A stretch of 64,000 nt of DNA from Streptomyces albireticuli (GTDB taxonomy: Bacteria; Actinomycetota; Actinomycetes; Streptomycetales; Streptomycetaceae). The notes beneath the pieces were generated by a model, which saw only the letters and a program-made list of their open reading frames with translations, did no database searches and was not told where the DNA came from. The translations under genes were made by a program, and so were the position numbers. Of this stretch, positions 58,440-64,000 are shown one piece after another. The stretch covers positions 3,130,001-3,194,000 of the forward strand of contig NZ_CP021744.1 of assembly GCF_002192455.1 (NCBI RefSeq). Reading direction: 5' to 3'. Positions within the stretch are counted from its first letter, which is position 1; every line of letters starts with the position of its first letter.

Positions 58440-59696
58440 TCAGCGGCCGCCCTCGCCTGCGTCTTCGCCCCACAGATGGGTGCTGTGAGCGGCCACGAGG
58501 GCGCCGATCGCGGCGAGGATCTCCCCGGCGGGGCGCGGGTCCAGGCGCCGGCCGTCGCGCAGGCGTACGGCGAGGTGGCCGTCGGCGGCCTCCTCGGGGC
58601 CGATGACGGCCTGGTACGGCACGAGCCGCGCCTGACGGATACGGGCGCCCAGGGTGCCGTGTCCGGGGCCGCTGACCTCCGCCCGCAGGCCCAGGTCGAC
58701 GCACCGGCGGGCGACCGCCTCCGCGTCGGGCACCTGGGCCTCGGAGACCGGGAGCAGCACGAGTTGGGTGGGCGCCAGCCAGGCGGGGAAGGCGCCGCCG
58801 TGCGCCTCGATGAGGTGCGCCACGGCCCGTTCCACGCTGCCGATGACGGCGCGGTGGACCATGACCGGGCGGTGCTTCGCGCCGTCCGCGCCGATGTAGT
58901 GCAGGTCGAAGCGTTCGGGCTGGTGGAAGTCGACCTGGACGGTCGACAGGGTGGACTCCCGGCCGGCGCCGTCCGCGACCTGCACGTCGATCTTCGGCCC
59001 GTAGAACGCGGCCTCCCCTTCGACCGCCTCGTACGGCAGGCCGGAGCGGTCGAGGACGTCGGTAAGGAGGACGGTCGACCGCTCCCACATCTCCGGCGCG
59101 GCGACGTACTTCCCGCCGGGCCCGGGGAGCGAGAGCCGGTACCGGGCCGGGGTGATCCCGAGCGCCTCGTACGCCCGCCGGATCATCTCCAGCGCGGCGG
59201 CGGCCTCGTCCGCGACCTGGTCCAGGGTGCAGAAGATGTGCGCGTCGTTCAGCTGGATGGCCCGTACGCGGGTCAGGCCGCCGAGTACGCCCGAGAGTTC
59301 GGAGCGGTACATGGCGCCCAGCTCGGCCATGCGCAGGGGAAGTTCGCGGTAGCTGTGGGAGCGGGACCGGTAGATCACGGCGTGGTGCGGGCACAGGCTC
59401 GGCCGCAGGACGACCTGCTCGGCCCCGAGGTCCATCGGCGGGAACATGTCGTCGCTGTAGTGCGACCAGTGCCCCGAGATCTCGTACAGCTCCCGCTTGC
59501 CCAGCACGGGCGAGTACACATGCCGGTAGCCCGCCTTCCGCTCGGCGGAGCGGATGTACTCCTCCAGCGCGTGACGTACGGCCGCGCCGTCGGGCAGCCA
59601 GTAGGGAAGCCCGGCGCCGATCAGCGGGTCGGTGTCGAACAGGGCGAGTTCGCGGCCGAGTTTGCGGTGGTCGTGGGCGTGGGCGTGGTCCTGCAT
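58440..59696 (-). CDS. Short threonyl-tRNA synthetase-like protein lacking the editing domain
   Basis: 418 aa from ATG at 59696 with GAGGAG six bases upstream. Class II core: GLPYWLPDGAAVRHALEEYIR, motif 2 RMAELGAMYRSELSGVLGGLTRVR, motif 3 HRAVIGSVERAVAHLIE. The three zinc ligands of ThrRS fit: Cys in RPSLCPHH, His in NDAHIFCT, His in MVHRAVIG. An anticodon-binding domain follows (LVLLPVSEAQVPDAEAVARR). The N-terminal TGS and editing domains of the normal ~650-aa enzyme are absent. It sits behind a threonine leader and may be a second, regulated ThrRS; a resistance role is possible. Confidence 0.9.
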   Translation of the reverse strand: MQDHAHAHDHRKLGRELALFDTDPLIGAGLPYWLPDGAAVRHALEEYIRSAERKAGYRHVYSPVLGKRELYEISGHWSHYSDDMFPPMDLGAEQVVLRPSLCPHHAVIYRSRSHSYRELPLRMAELGAMYRSELSGVLGGLTRVRAIQLNDAHIFCTLDQVADEAAAALEMIRRAYEALGITPARYRLSLPGPGGKYVAAPEMWERSTVLLTDVLDRSGLPYEAVEGEAAFYGPKIDVQVADGAGRESTLSTVQVDFHQPERFDLHYIGADGAKHRPVMVHRAVIGSVERAVAHLIEAHGGAFPAWLAPTQLVLLPVSEAQVPDAEAVARRCVDLGLRAEVSGPGHGTLGARIRQARLVPYQAVIGPEEAADGHLAVRLRDGRRLDPRPAGEILAAIGALVAAHSTHLWGEDAGEGGR

Positions 59697-59734
59697 GACG
59701 GTCTCCTCGCGGACGTGGAGCGAGCGACCGCAAG

Positions 59735-59768
59735 CCGAAGCCCCGGGGCACTCGCCCCGGGGCTTCGG
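59735..59768 (-). terminator. Attenuator hairpin before the ThrRS-like gene
   Basis: Perfect 14-bp stem ccgaagccccgggg / ccccggggcttcgg (59735-59748 with 59755-59768), loop of six. It starts 13 bases after the leader-peptide stop and 39 bases before the ThrRS start. No U-run follows, as in many Streptomyces terminators. Confidence 0.75.
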
Positions 59769-59780
59769 ACTGGACATCTG

Positions 59781-59837
59781 TCAGCGCGCCGGGACAGTCT
59801 CCGGCGTCGTCGTCATGACGGTGATGGCGCGCTGCAT
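59781..59837 (-). CDS. Threonine-rich leader peptide (attenuator)
   Basis: 18 codons: MQRAITVMTTTPETVPAR, five of them Thr (ACC, ACG, ACG, ACG, ACT). CAGCGCGCC (codons 2-4) is exactly complementary to GGCGCGCTG (last codons and stop), giving a 9-bp hairpin with the Thr codons in its loop. The terminator follows 13 bases after the stop and the ThrRS-like gene after that. This is the arrangement of ribosome-mediated attenuation by threonine or threonyl-tRNA shortage. The -10 is seven bases upstream, so it is probably leaderless. Confidence 0.75.
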   Translation of the reverse strand: MQRAITVMTTTPETVPAR

Positions 59838-60223
59838 GACGGGGACGGTAACAGGAGGGTGGGGCGGGGTGCACGGGGTTTTCCACCGGGTCCTCGCCGT
59901 GACCCGCGACCGCGCGAATGCGTGCCCTTGACCCTGCGGCGCCATAGGGAAGCGTGCGCCTCGGGCGACGCGTCTGCCACAATTACCGGATAACGAAAGG
60001 CAATTCATTATCCTGGTGATCGGATGAGCAGGTAATCCGCCTTTCAAGTTTGGACATTAGTCCAGTATCGGGAAACCGGCTGTGGAGTTAATCTCACCTC
60101 GACAGGCCCGGCTCCGGTGCCTCCGAATTCCCCGCGACCTTACGCGCTTTCCCTGTCGGCCTCGTTCGTCACGCCTGTGCCGACCGGGCAGGCCCCGAGC
60201 TCACGGAAAGAGAGGAACGCGAA
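59838..60223. other. Intergenic region between the Thr leader and the orphan protein
   Basis: 386 bases, unusually AT-rich at 59980-60070 for this genome. A -10-like TACCGT (reverse strand, 59850-59845) serves the Thr leader. Nested inverted repeats are ATTACC...GGTAAT (59982-59987 with 60031-60036) and GGATAA...TTATCC (59988-59993 with 60008-60013). TGGAC-ATTA-GTCCA lies at 60051-60064. Confidence 0.5.
59988..60064. promoter_or_regulatory. AT-rich cluster of small inverted repeats
   Basis: GGATAA/TTATCC, ATTACC/GGTAAT and TGGAC/GTCCA repeats within 80 bases, 160 bases before the small orphan gene. A likely promoter-operator zone; the binding protein is unknown. Confidence 0.4.
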
Positions 60224-60604
60224 ATGAACAACGAAACTCCCGACGAGGCGGCCATCAACTCCCCAGCAGAGGACGGCTCGACAGCTGTCGCCGACGCTCC
60301 GGCTCCGGCGGATGCGGTAAGGGCCGTCGTGCAGGCCAACGGGGTCCTCGTCGCCGCGCAGAGCCTCGGCGCCACGTCGTCGACCAGGCTGGCCGTCGGC
60401 ACGTACCAGGTGTGCTTCAACGTAGTGGTCACCCGCGGCACGTATCTCGCGACCGTCGGGCTTCCCGGCAACACGGGCACTCCGCCGACCGGTGAAATCA
60501 CGGTCACGGGCCGGGCCGGCACCACGAACTGTCTGTTCCTTCAGACGTTCAACTCGGCAGGGGCACTGGCAGACCGCAGCTTCCACGTGGTCGTGGTGCG
60601 GTAG
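60224..60604 (+). CDS. Small beta-rich protein of unknown function
   Basis: 126 aa. ATG at 60224 with GAGAGGAA seven bases upstream. An acidic Ala/Pro N-terminus (1-30) precedes a compact beta-rich domain (VVQANGVLVAAQSLGATSSTRLAVGTYQVCFN...GRAGTTNCLFLQTFNSAGALADRSFHVVVV). No signal peptide, so it is probably cytoplasmic. The domain resembles small repeated modules in Streptomyces extracellular and phage-like proteins, from memory only. Single gene between terminators. Confidence 0.8.
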   Translation: MNNETPDEAAINSPAEDGSTAVADAPAPADAVRAVVQANGVLVAAQSLGATSSTRLAVGTYQVCFNVVVTRGTYLATVGLPGNTGTPPTGEITVTGRAGTTNCLFLQTFNSAGALADRSFHVVVVR

Positions 60605-60623
60605 GAAATCGACGACGTCGACA

Positions 60624-60666
60624 AGGGGGCGTCCGAAGCCATGGAAGGTGGCTTCGGGCGCCCCTT
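60624..60666. terminator. Bidirectional terminator
   Basis: 17-bp stem with two G-U pairs (60624-60640 with 60650-60666), loop of nine, between the orphan gene and the GntR gene, which converge. Confidence 0.82.
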
Positions 60667-60756
60667 CCGACTGTACCGGCACGGTTCATCGCTTGGAGCG
60701 CATCGGTCACGCGGCCGCGCGAGTCAGTTCGCCGCGTGCGAGGGCTTGGGCATTCC

Positions 60757-61530
60757 CTACTGCGCCGTGAACTCGTACTGCAACTCGTAAAGGTGGCCGG
60801 CCTTGGCCATGACCGCGACCTCGACCGGCCGCTCGTCGTCGCTGTACAGCGTCCGGAGTGTGCGGAGCACCGGCAGGCTGCTGGGCAGCCGCAAGGCGCT
60901 GAACTCCTCCTGGGTGGGGACACGGGCCGACACCTTGTCCACGCTGAGCCGAGGCGGGAAGCCCAGCTCGGCGAGGAGGGTGGGAGTGCCGCCCTTGATC
61001 CTGCGGCGCTCCATGAGGGCCGTGCCCCGGGCGATCTTCAAGGGGTAGTAGCACTTGACGAGTTCGACGGGTTCATCGTCGATCAGGAGTATCTGGCGGC
61101 GCAGCAGCACGGTGTCACCCTTGGCGATGTTCAAGGCTGCGGCGACATCCGCCCCGGGCGTCACCTCCGCGACCTCCAGCAGCTTGCTGCGCGCTTCCCC
61201 TCCCAGCTTCGACGCTTCGGTGAGCCAGCGGTACGGCGCGCCGGTCGCCGACGGGGCCATGTAGGCGGCAGGCCTCATGGTGCGCTGCCGACGCGGGCGT
61301 ACGGTGACGGCGCTGCCGGGACGCCCGACGATCAGACGCTCCTCCTTGAGGAGGTGCAGCGCCTTCTGGATCGTGGCGTTCGAGGCGTCGAACCTCTCCC
61401 GGAGCTGCGTGGTGGACGGCAGGTTGTCGCCAGGGCCGAGGTCGCCACTCATGATCTCGTCGCGCAGATCCGCGGCGATCCGCTCGTGCAGTGAGCGGCG
61501 GTCCGACGCCCCCACCTCGCTGTTGCCCAC
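60757..61530 (-). CDS. GntR/HutC-family transcription regulator
   Basis: 257 aa from GTG at 61530 with GGAGGAC three bases upstream. Winged HTH about 14-80 (HERIAADLRDEIMSGDLGPGDNLPSTTQLRERFDASNATIQKALHLLKEERLI), UTRA-type ligand domain about 110-255 (DTVLLRRQILLIDDEPVELVKCYYP). Divergent from two small genes; a perfect 16-bp palindrome lies between them in the spacer of a promoter and is its probable operator. Confidence 0.93.
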   Translation of the reverse strand: MGNSEVGASDRRSLHERIAADLRDEIMSGDLGPGDNLPSTTQLRERFDASNATIQKALHLLKEERLIVGRPGSAVTVRPRRQRTMRPAAYMAPSATGAPYRWLTEASKLGGEARSKLLEVAEVTPGADVAAALNIAKGDTVLLRRQILLIDDEPVELVKCYYPLKIARGTALMERRRIKGGTPTLLAELGFPPRLSVDKVSARVPTQEEFSALRLPSSLPVLRTLRTLYSDDERPVEVAVMAKAGHLYELQYEFTAQ

Positions 61531-61615
61531 GATGTCCTCCGACCTGTTGACCCTTTCGACCCTTACCGTCCCCCACGGTATGCGACTTGAGAGGGATTAC
61601 TGCCGCCAGGGCACC

Positions 61616-61644
61616 TTGCTGCTATTCGCGAATAGCGATACGGT
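61616..61644 (+). promoter_or_regulatory. Promoter with palindromic operator in its spacer
   Basis: TTGCTG (61616-61621), 17 bases, TACGGT (61639-61644). The perfect palindrome GCTATTCGCGAATAGC (61621-61636) fills the spacer. Binding there would block the polymerase, and the divergent GntR gene is the obvious candidate repressor. Confidence 0.6.
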
Positions 61645-61666
61645 CGCGCCAGGAGGTGCGGGAGCG

Positions 61667-62008
61667 ATGACGTACAGGAACGGCGCGTTCGTGGTGGACA
61701 CCCGAGAAGGGGTGATCGCCCAGGTGATCGGCGCGGTGGGCGACCGCGTACAACTGCGCAAACCCGGCGGCGGGCTCGAATGGGAGGTCCCCTTCGCCGC
61801 GTTGCGGCTGGCCACCCGGCAGGAGCGGGAAGCCACCGGCCTCTGGCCCGACAAGAGCCTTCCGGCCTACGGCTGCGCGGAGTGCGTCCAGTTGGACGCC
61901 GCGCGGCGGGCCGCCGCCGAGGGGGACGACGAGATCAAGGCCGGGGACGCGCTCGTCGCCCAGCGACGCCACTGGCGGTCGGCGCACATGCTGCCGGTGG
62001 GGCGATGA
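61667..62008 (+). CDS. Small actinobacterial protein of unknown function
   Basis: 113 aa. ATG at 61667 with GGAGG ten bases upstream. An N-terminal beta-rich part (GAFVVDTREGVIAQVIGAVGDRVQLRKPGGGLEWEV) and a charged C-terminal part with CAEC. Short proteins of this type are common in Streptomyces next to GntR or HTH regulators. It overlaps the next gene by 4 bases (ATGA) and is probably controlled by the GntR protein. Confidence 0.82.
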   Translation: MTYRNGAFVVDTREGVIAQVIGAVGDRVQLRKPGGGLEWEVPFAALRLATRQEREATGLWPDKSLPAYGCAECVQLDAARRAAAEGDDEIKAGDALVAQRRHWRSAHMLPVGR

Positions 62009-62244
62009 GGGCCGTCACGGCCGCGTGCCCCCACCTCGCGGGCTGGGCCCGCGCCGGAGGCGAGTCGCGGTGCTGCGCGTGCGGGGTCGTACGGTTCACC
62101 GACTACGGGGCCGTACGCCCGCCGGGGCTGCCCCAGGCGATCACCCCGGCCGGTGGACGGGCCCGCCGCGCGGACCGGGCCGCCGCGTCGTGGATCTCGG
62201 AAGCGGCGCGGCGCCGACGGAGGCCACGGCCCCCGGGGTGGTGA
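62005..62244 (+). CDS. Small zinc-ribbon-like protein (DUF6255-like)
   Basis: 79 aa from ATG at 62005, overlapping the upstream stop as ATGA. Motifs CPHLAGW, RCCACGVVRFTDYGAVRPPGLPQ suggest a small metal-binding fold with His and Cys ligands, and a very basic tail (ARRRRRPRPPGW). As I recall, similar sequences are named DUF6255 (found near natural-product genes); this is unverified. Function unknown. Confidence 0.75.
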   Translation: MRAVTAACPHLAGWARAGGESRCCACGVVRFTDYGAVRPPGLPQAITPAGGRARRADRAAASWISEAARRRRRPRPPGW

Positions 62245-62308
62245 ATCCGAGGTCTCAGGCCCGTCGGACAGCCGACCGACGGGCACGGCCTGGCCCACCT
62301 CCACCACT

Positions 62309-62977
62309 TCACAGGCTGCGGGCGGTGATGTCGCCGTACGCGGTGGTCGCGTGGATGGTCAGGCCGGCGGCACCCCCGGCGTTCTGAAGGGCGTTGTGGA
62401 TACGGCCGTAGGTGGTGCCTGCGTCGAGGGAGGCGGAGACGCCCCGGGCGGCGTCGATCGAGATCCCGCCGGCCTCGGTGCGCAGTTCGACCGTGCCACG
62501 GACGGCCTCGGCGATACGGATGTCGCCCTTCTGGGTGCTGACCTGCGCGTCGCCGCCCAGGCGGCCGACCACGACGTCGCCCGCCAGGAGCGTGAGGCGG
62601 GCGCTCGCGACCTCGTCGATCTTCACCGAGCCCTGCGCGCCCTCGAAGGCGACGTCGCCGAGCCGCCCGACACCCCGGAACTCGGCCGCGGCCGCCTTCG
62701 CCTCGACGCGGGAACCGGCGGGCAGCTGCACCGTCACCTCGACCGACCCCGAACCACCCAGGACCCGGTTCCTCACCGGCGCACCCTCCACCCGCAGGAC
62801 ACCGTCGGCGAACACGACCTCGACCTGCTCCGCGGCCTTCACGTCACGGCCGTTGGAGGCGTCCGCGGGCAGGACCTCGACCGTGGTGTCGGCCCGGTCG
62901 GCGGCGATGAAGCGGATACGCCCGGCGGGGATGTCCAGGACGGCGGCGATCGGGGCGGCGGTGGCGAACTTCTGCAT
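62309..62977 (-). CDS. DUF4097-family beta-strand repeat protein
   Basis: 222 aa. ATG at 62977 with GAAGGAAG six bases upstream. No signal peptide or helix. Repeating short beta strands (GSVEVTVQLPAGSRVEAKAAAAEFRG, GDVAFEGAQGSVKIDEVASARLTLLAGDVVVGRLGGDAQVSTQKGDIRI) form the right-handed fold of DUF4097. Divergent from the GbsR-type regulator across an operator pair, so probably its target. Confidence 0.88.
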   Translation of the reverse strand: MQKFATAAPIAAVLDIPAGRIRFIAADRADTTVEVLPADASNGRDVKAAEQVEVVFADGVLRVEGAPVRNRVLGGSGSVEVTVQLPAGSRVEAKAAAAEFRGVGRLGDVAFEGAQGSVKIDEVASARLTLLAGDVVVGRLGGDAQVSTQKGDIRIAEAVRGTVELRTEAGGISIDAARGVSASLDAGTTYGRIHNALQNAGGAAGLTIHATTAYGDITARSL

Positions 62978-63095
62978 GATGACTTCCTTCGGTTCCGGTC
63001 GGCGTTTCCGACAACGCAAAAGCTACGTTGCGTTCAAGGAACCAGCAACATCTTCGTTGCACACAAACATCATCTATGCAGGTCAGAGGCTCTAA

Positions 63096-63109
63096 ATCAT
63101 TGCAATGAT
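63096..63109. promoter_or_regulatory. Operator 1 (TTGCAA palindrome)
   Basis: ATCATTGCAATGAT, a perfect 14-bp palindrome in an AT-rich gap between the divergent DUF4097 and regulator genes. Confidence 0.65.
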
Positions 63110-63135
63110 CTGAGATCTAACGCAACATCGATGGC

Positions 63136-63172
63136 CATTTCGTTGCAATGAAATGAGGATGAACGCTATGCT
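63136..63172 (+). promoter_or_regulatory. Operator 2 overlapping the regulator promoter
   Basis: CATTTCGTTGCAATGAAATG (63136-63155) is palindromic but for one pair and shares the TTGCAATGA core with operator 1. TTGCAA (63143-63148) can act as -35 with TATGCT (63167-63172) as -10, spacer 18. The regulator start is 34 bases further, so autorepression is likely. Confidence 0.6.
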
Positions 63173-63205
63173 GGGGCCACCGACGAGCACAAAAGGGAGA
63201 TCACG

Positions 63206-63982
63206 ATGCCGGGAGGCAGGCTCACCCAGCCCGAACGCCAGCAGATCGCGCTGGGACTGGCCGACGGCCTCGCCTACGCCGAGATCGCCAGGCGCCTCGA
63301 CCGCCCCACCTCGACGGTCACCCGTGAGGTGACGCGCAACGGCGGCCCCGCCGGCTACCGCGCCGACCTGGCACACCGCGCCACCGAGCGCCGCGCCCAG
63401 CGGCGCAAGCAGGCCGCGCCCCGGGGGTCACAGCAGGCGCCGCAGCCGCACGGGCGCGACCCCGAGGCCGTGCGCGAGTACGAGGAGGTGTTCACCACCG
63501 TCTTCATGCAGTCGGGCCTGCCCAAGATGATGGCCAGGGTGCTGACCTGCCTCTACACCACCGACGCGGGCAGCCTCACCGCCGCCGAGCTCGTCCGGCG
63601 GCTCCAGGTCAGCCCGGCGTCCGTCTCCAAGGCGATCGCGTTCCTCGAAAGCCAGGGCCTGGTCCGCCGGGAACGCGACGAGGGCCGCCGCGAGCGCTAC
63701 ACGGTCGACGACGACGTCTGGTACCAGTCGATGATCGCCAGCGCCCGGGCGAGCCTCCAGCTCGCCGAGACCGCGCGGCAGGGCGTCGGTGTCCTCGGTT
63801 CCGGCACCCCGGCCGCCGCCCGCCTGGAGAACATCGCCCGCTTCGTCGACTTCGTCGCCGAGAGCATCACCCGCGCCGCGGAGCAGGCCCGCGACGTCCT
63901 CCATACGAAGGCACCCTCGGACGATGCCGCCGAGCCGCGCCCCGACCGCGGCGAGGCAGCCGCCCCCGGAACACGCGGCTGA
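63206..63982 (+). CDS. GbsR/MarR-type regulator with extra N-terminal HTH
   Basis: 258 aa. ATG at 63206 with GGGAGA six bases upstream. Residues 1-45 are an IS30-like helix-turn-helix (LTQPERQQIALGLADGLAYAEIARRLDRPTSTVTREV). Residues about 85-200 are a GbsR/MarR winged helix (GLPKMMARVLTCLYTTDAGSLTAAELVRRLQVSPASVSKAIAFLESQGLVRRERDEGRRERYTV). An Ala/Arg linker and a charged tail complete it. It probably represses itself and the divergent DUF4097 gene. The last 18 bases of the window hold nothing. Confidence 0.9.
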   Translation: MPGGRLTQPERQQIALGLADGLAYAEIARRLDRPTSTVTREVTRNGGPAGYRADLAHRATERRAQRRKQAAPRGSQQAPQPHGRDPEAVREYEEVFTTVFMQSGLPKMMARVLTCLYTTDAGSLTAAELVRRLQVSPASVSKAIAFLESQGLVRRERDEGRRERYTVDDDVWYQSMIASARASLQLAETARQGVGVLGSGTPAAARLENIARFVDFVAESITRAAEQARDVLHTKAPSDDAAEPRPDRGEAAAPGTRG

Positions 63983-64000
63983 TCCGTCGCCTCGCCCTCC

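Noticed and set aside
59697..60000. T-box leader for the ThrRS-like gene
   Set aside because: No T-box sequence or specifier stem; the leader-peptide attenuator explains the hairpins.
61564..61580. TACCGT-ccccc-ACGGTA inverted repeat as an operator for the GntR gene
   Set aside because: Short arms; may just be a -10 element and its chance mirror. The palindrome at 61621 is much stronger.

Overview
The window is a gene-dense, very GC-rich stretch of an actinobacterial chromosome, almost certainly Streptomyces. The signs are strong G/C third-position bias, many GTG starts, ATGA and GTGA gene overlaps, a housekeeping set with Streptomyces-type protein sequences (mdh, icd, folD, purHN, sucCD, icmB, guaA, pcrA), families such as DUF6350, DUF3017, DUF5691, PspC and LAXTG surface proteins, and a palindromic intergenic repeat seen at least six times. 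No rRNA, tRNA, CRISPR array, transposase or phage module was found. All gene calls come from reading the sequence; no database search was possible.

Layout. 1-2841: a three-gene operon of membrane and glycine-motif proteins, cut by the left edge. 3.1-12 kb: central metabolism (mdh, icd, folD, purN-purH) with a DUF2690 regulator, a DUF3017 protein and an RDD protein. 12.3-17.4 kb: two membrane proteins, one (DUF6350) carrying an unusual tandem-repeat tail. 17.6-19.7 kb: sucCD. 20-28.3 kb: a five-gene divergent cluster (vWA, DUF5682 and MoxR leftward; a SWIM-family protein and DUF5691 rightward) resembling the E. coli yehLMPQ genes. 28.4-36.4 kb: icmB, a lipase, an M23 peptidase, the helicase pcrA, a small membrane protein and an NlpC/P60 hydrolase. 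36.5-44.5 kb: an envelope-signalling block with an esterase, a PspC-type sensor kinase and LuxR regulator, a Ser/Thr kinase, a PspC/LiaF-like protein and an L,D-transpeptidase. 44.8-49.1 kb: a class II aldolase, an alpha/beta hydrolase, guaA, and chorismate mutase behind an aromatic leader peptide. 49.9-58.3 kb: a LAXTG surface protein, a GMC oxidoreductase, gabD2 and two Ser/Thr kinases. 58.4-64 kb: a short threonyl-tRNA synthetase-like gene behind a threonine leader peptide, an orphan small protein, a GntR regulator with two small genes, a DUF4097 protein and a GbsR/MarR-type regulator.

The most interesting points are these. (1) The divergent MoxR/DUF5682/vWA - SWIM/DUF5691 cluster is controlled from a perfect 15-bp inverted repeat whose arms match the actinobacterial RecA-independent DNA-damage promoter (TTGTCAGTG-N8-TAnnnT). 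The same promoter type precedes pcrA. In this strain the vWA gene is frameshifted and the SWIM zinc finger appears to be deleted. (2) Two transcription attenuators with leader peptides are visible: one rich in threonine before an editing-domain-less ThrRS-like gene, and one with rare Phe/Tyr codons before chorismate mutase. (3) A large palindromic repeat family sits at gene 3' ends, and in one case supplies a gene's C-terminal tail and stop. (4) Three receptor kinases without PASTA domains, plus the left-edge protein, appear to share one type of extracytoplasmic domain.
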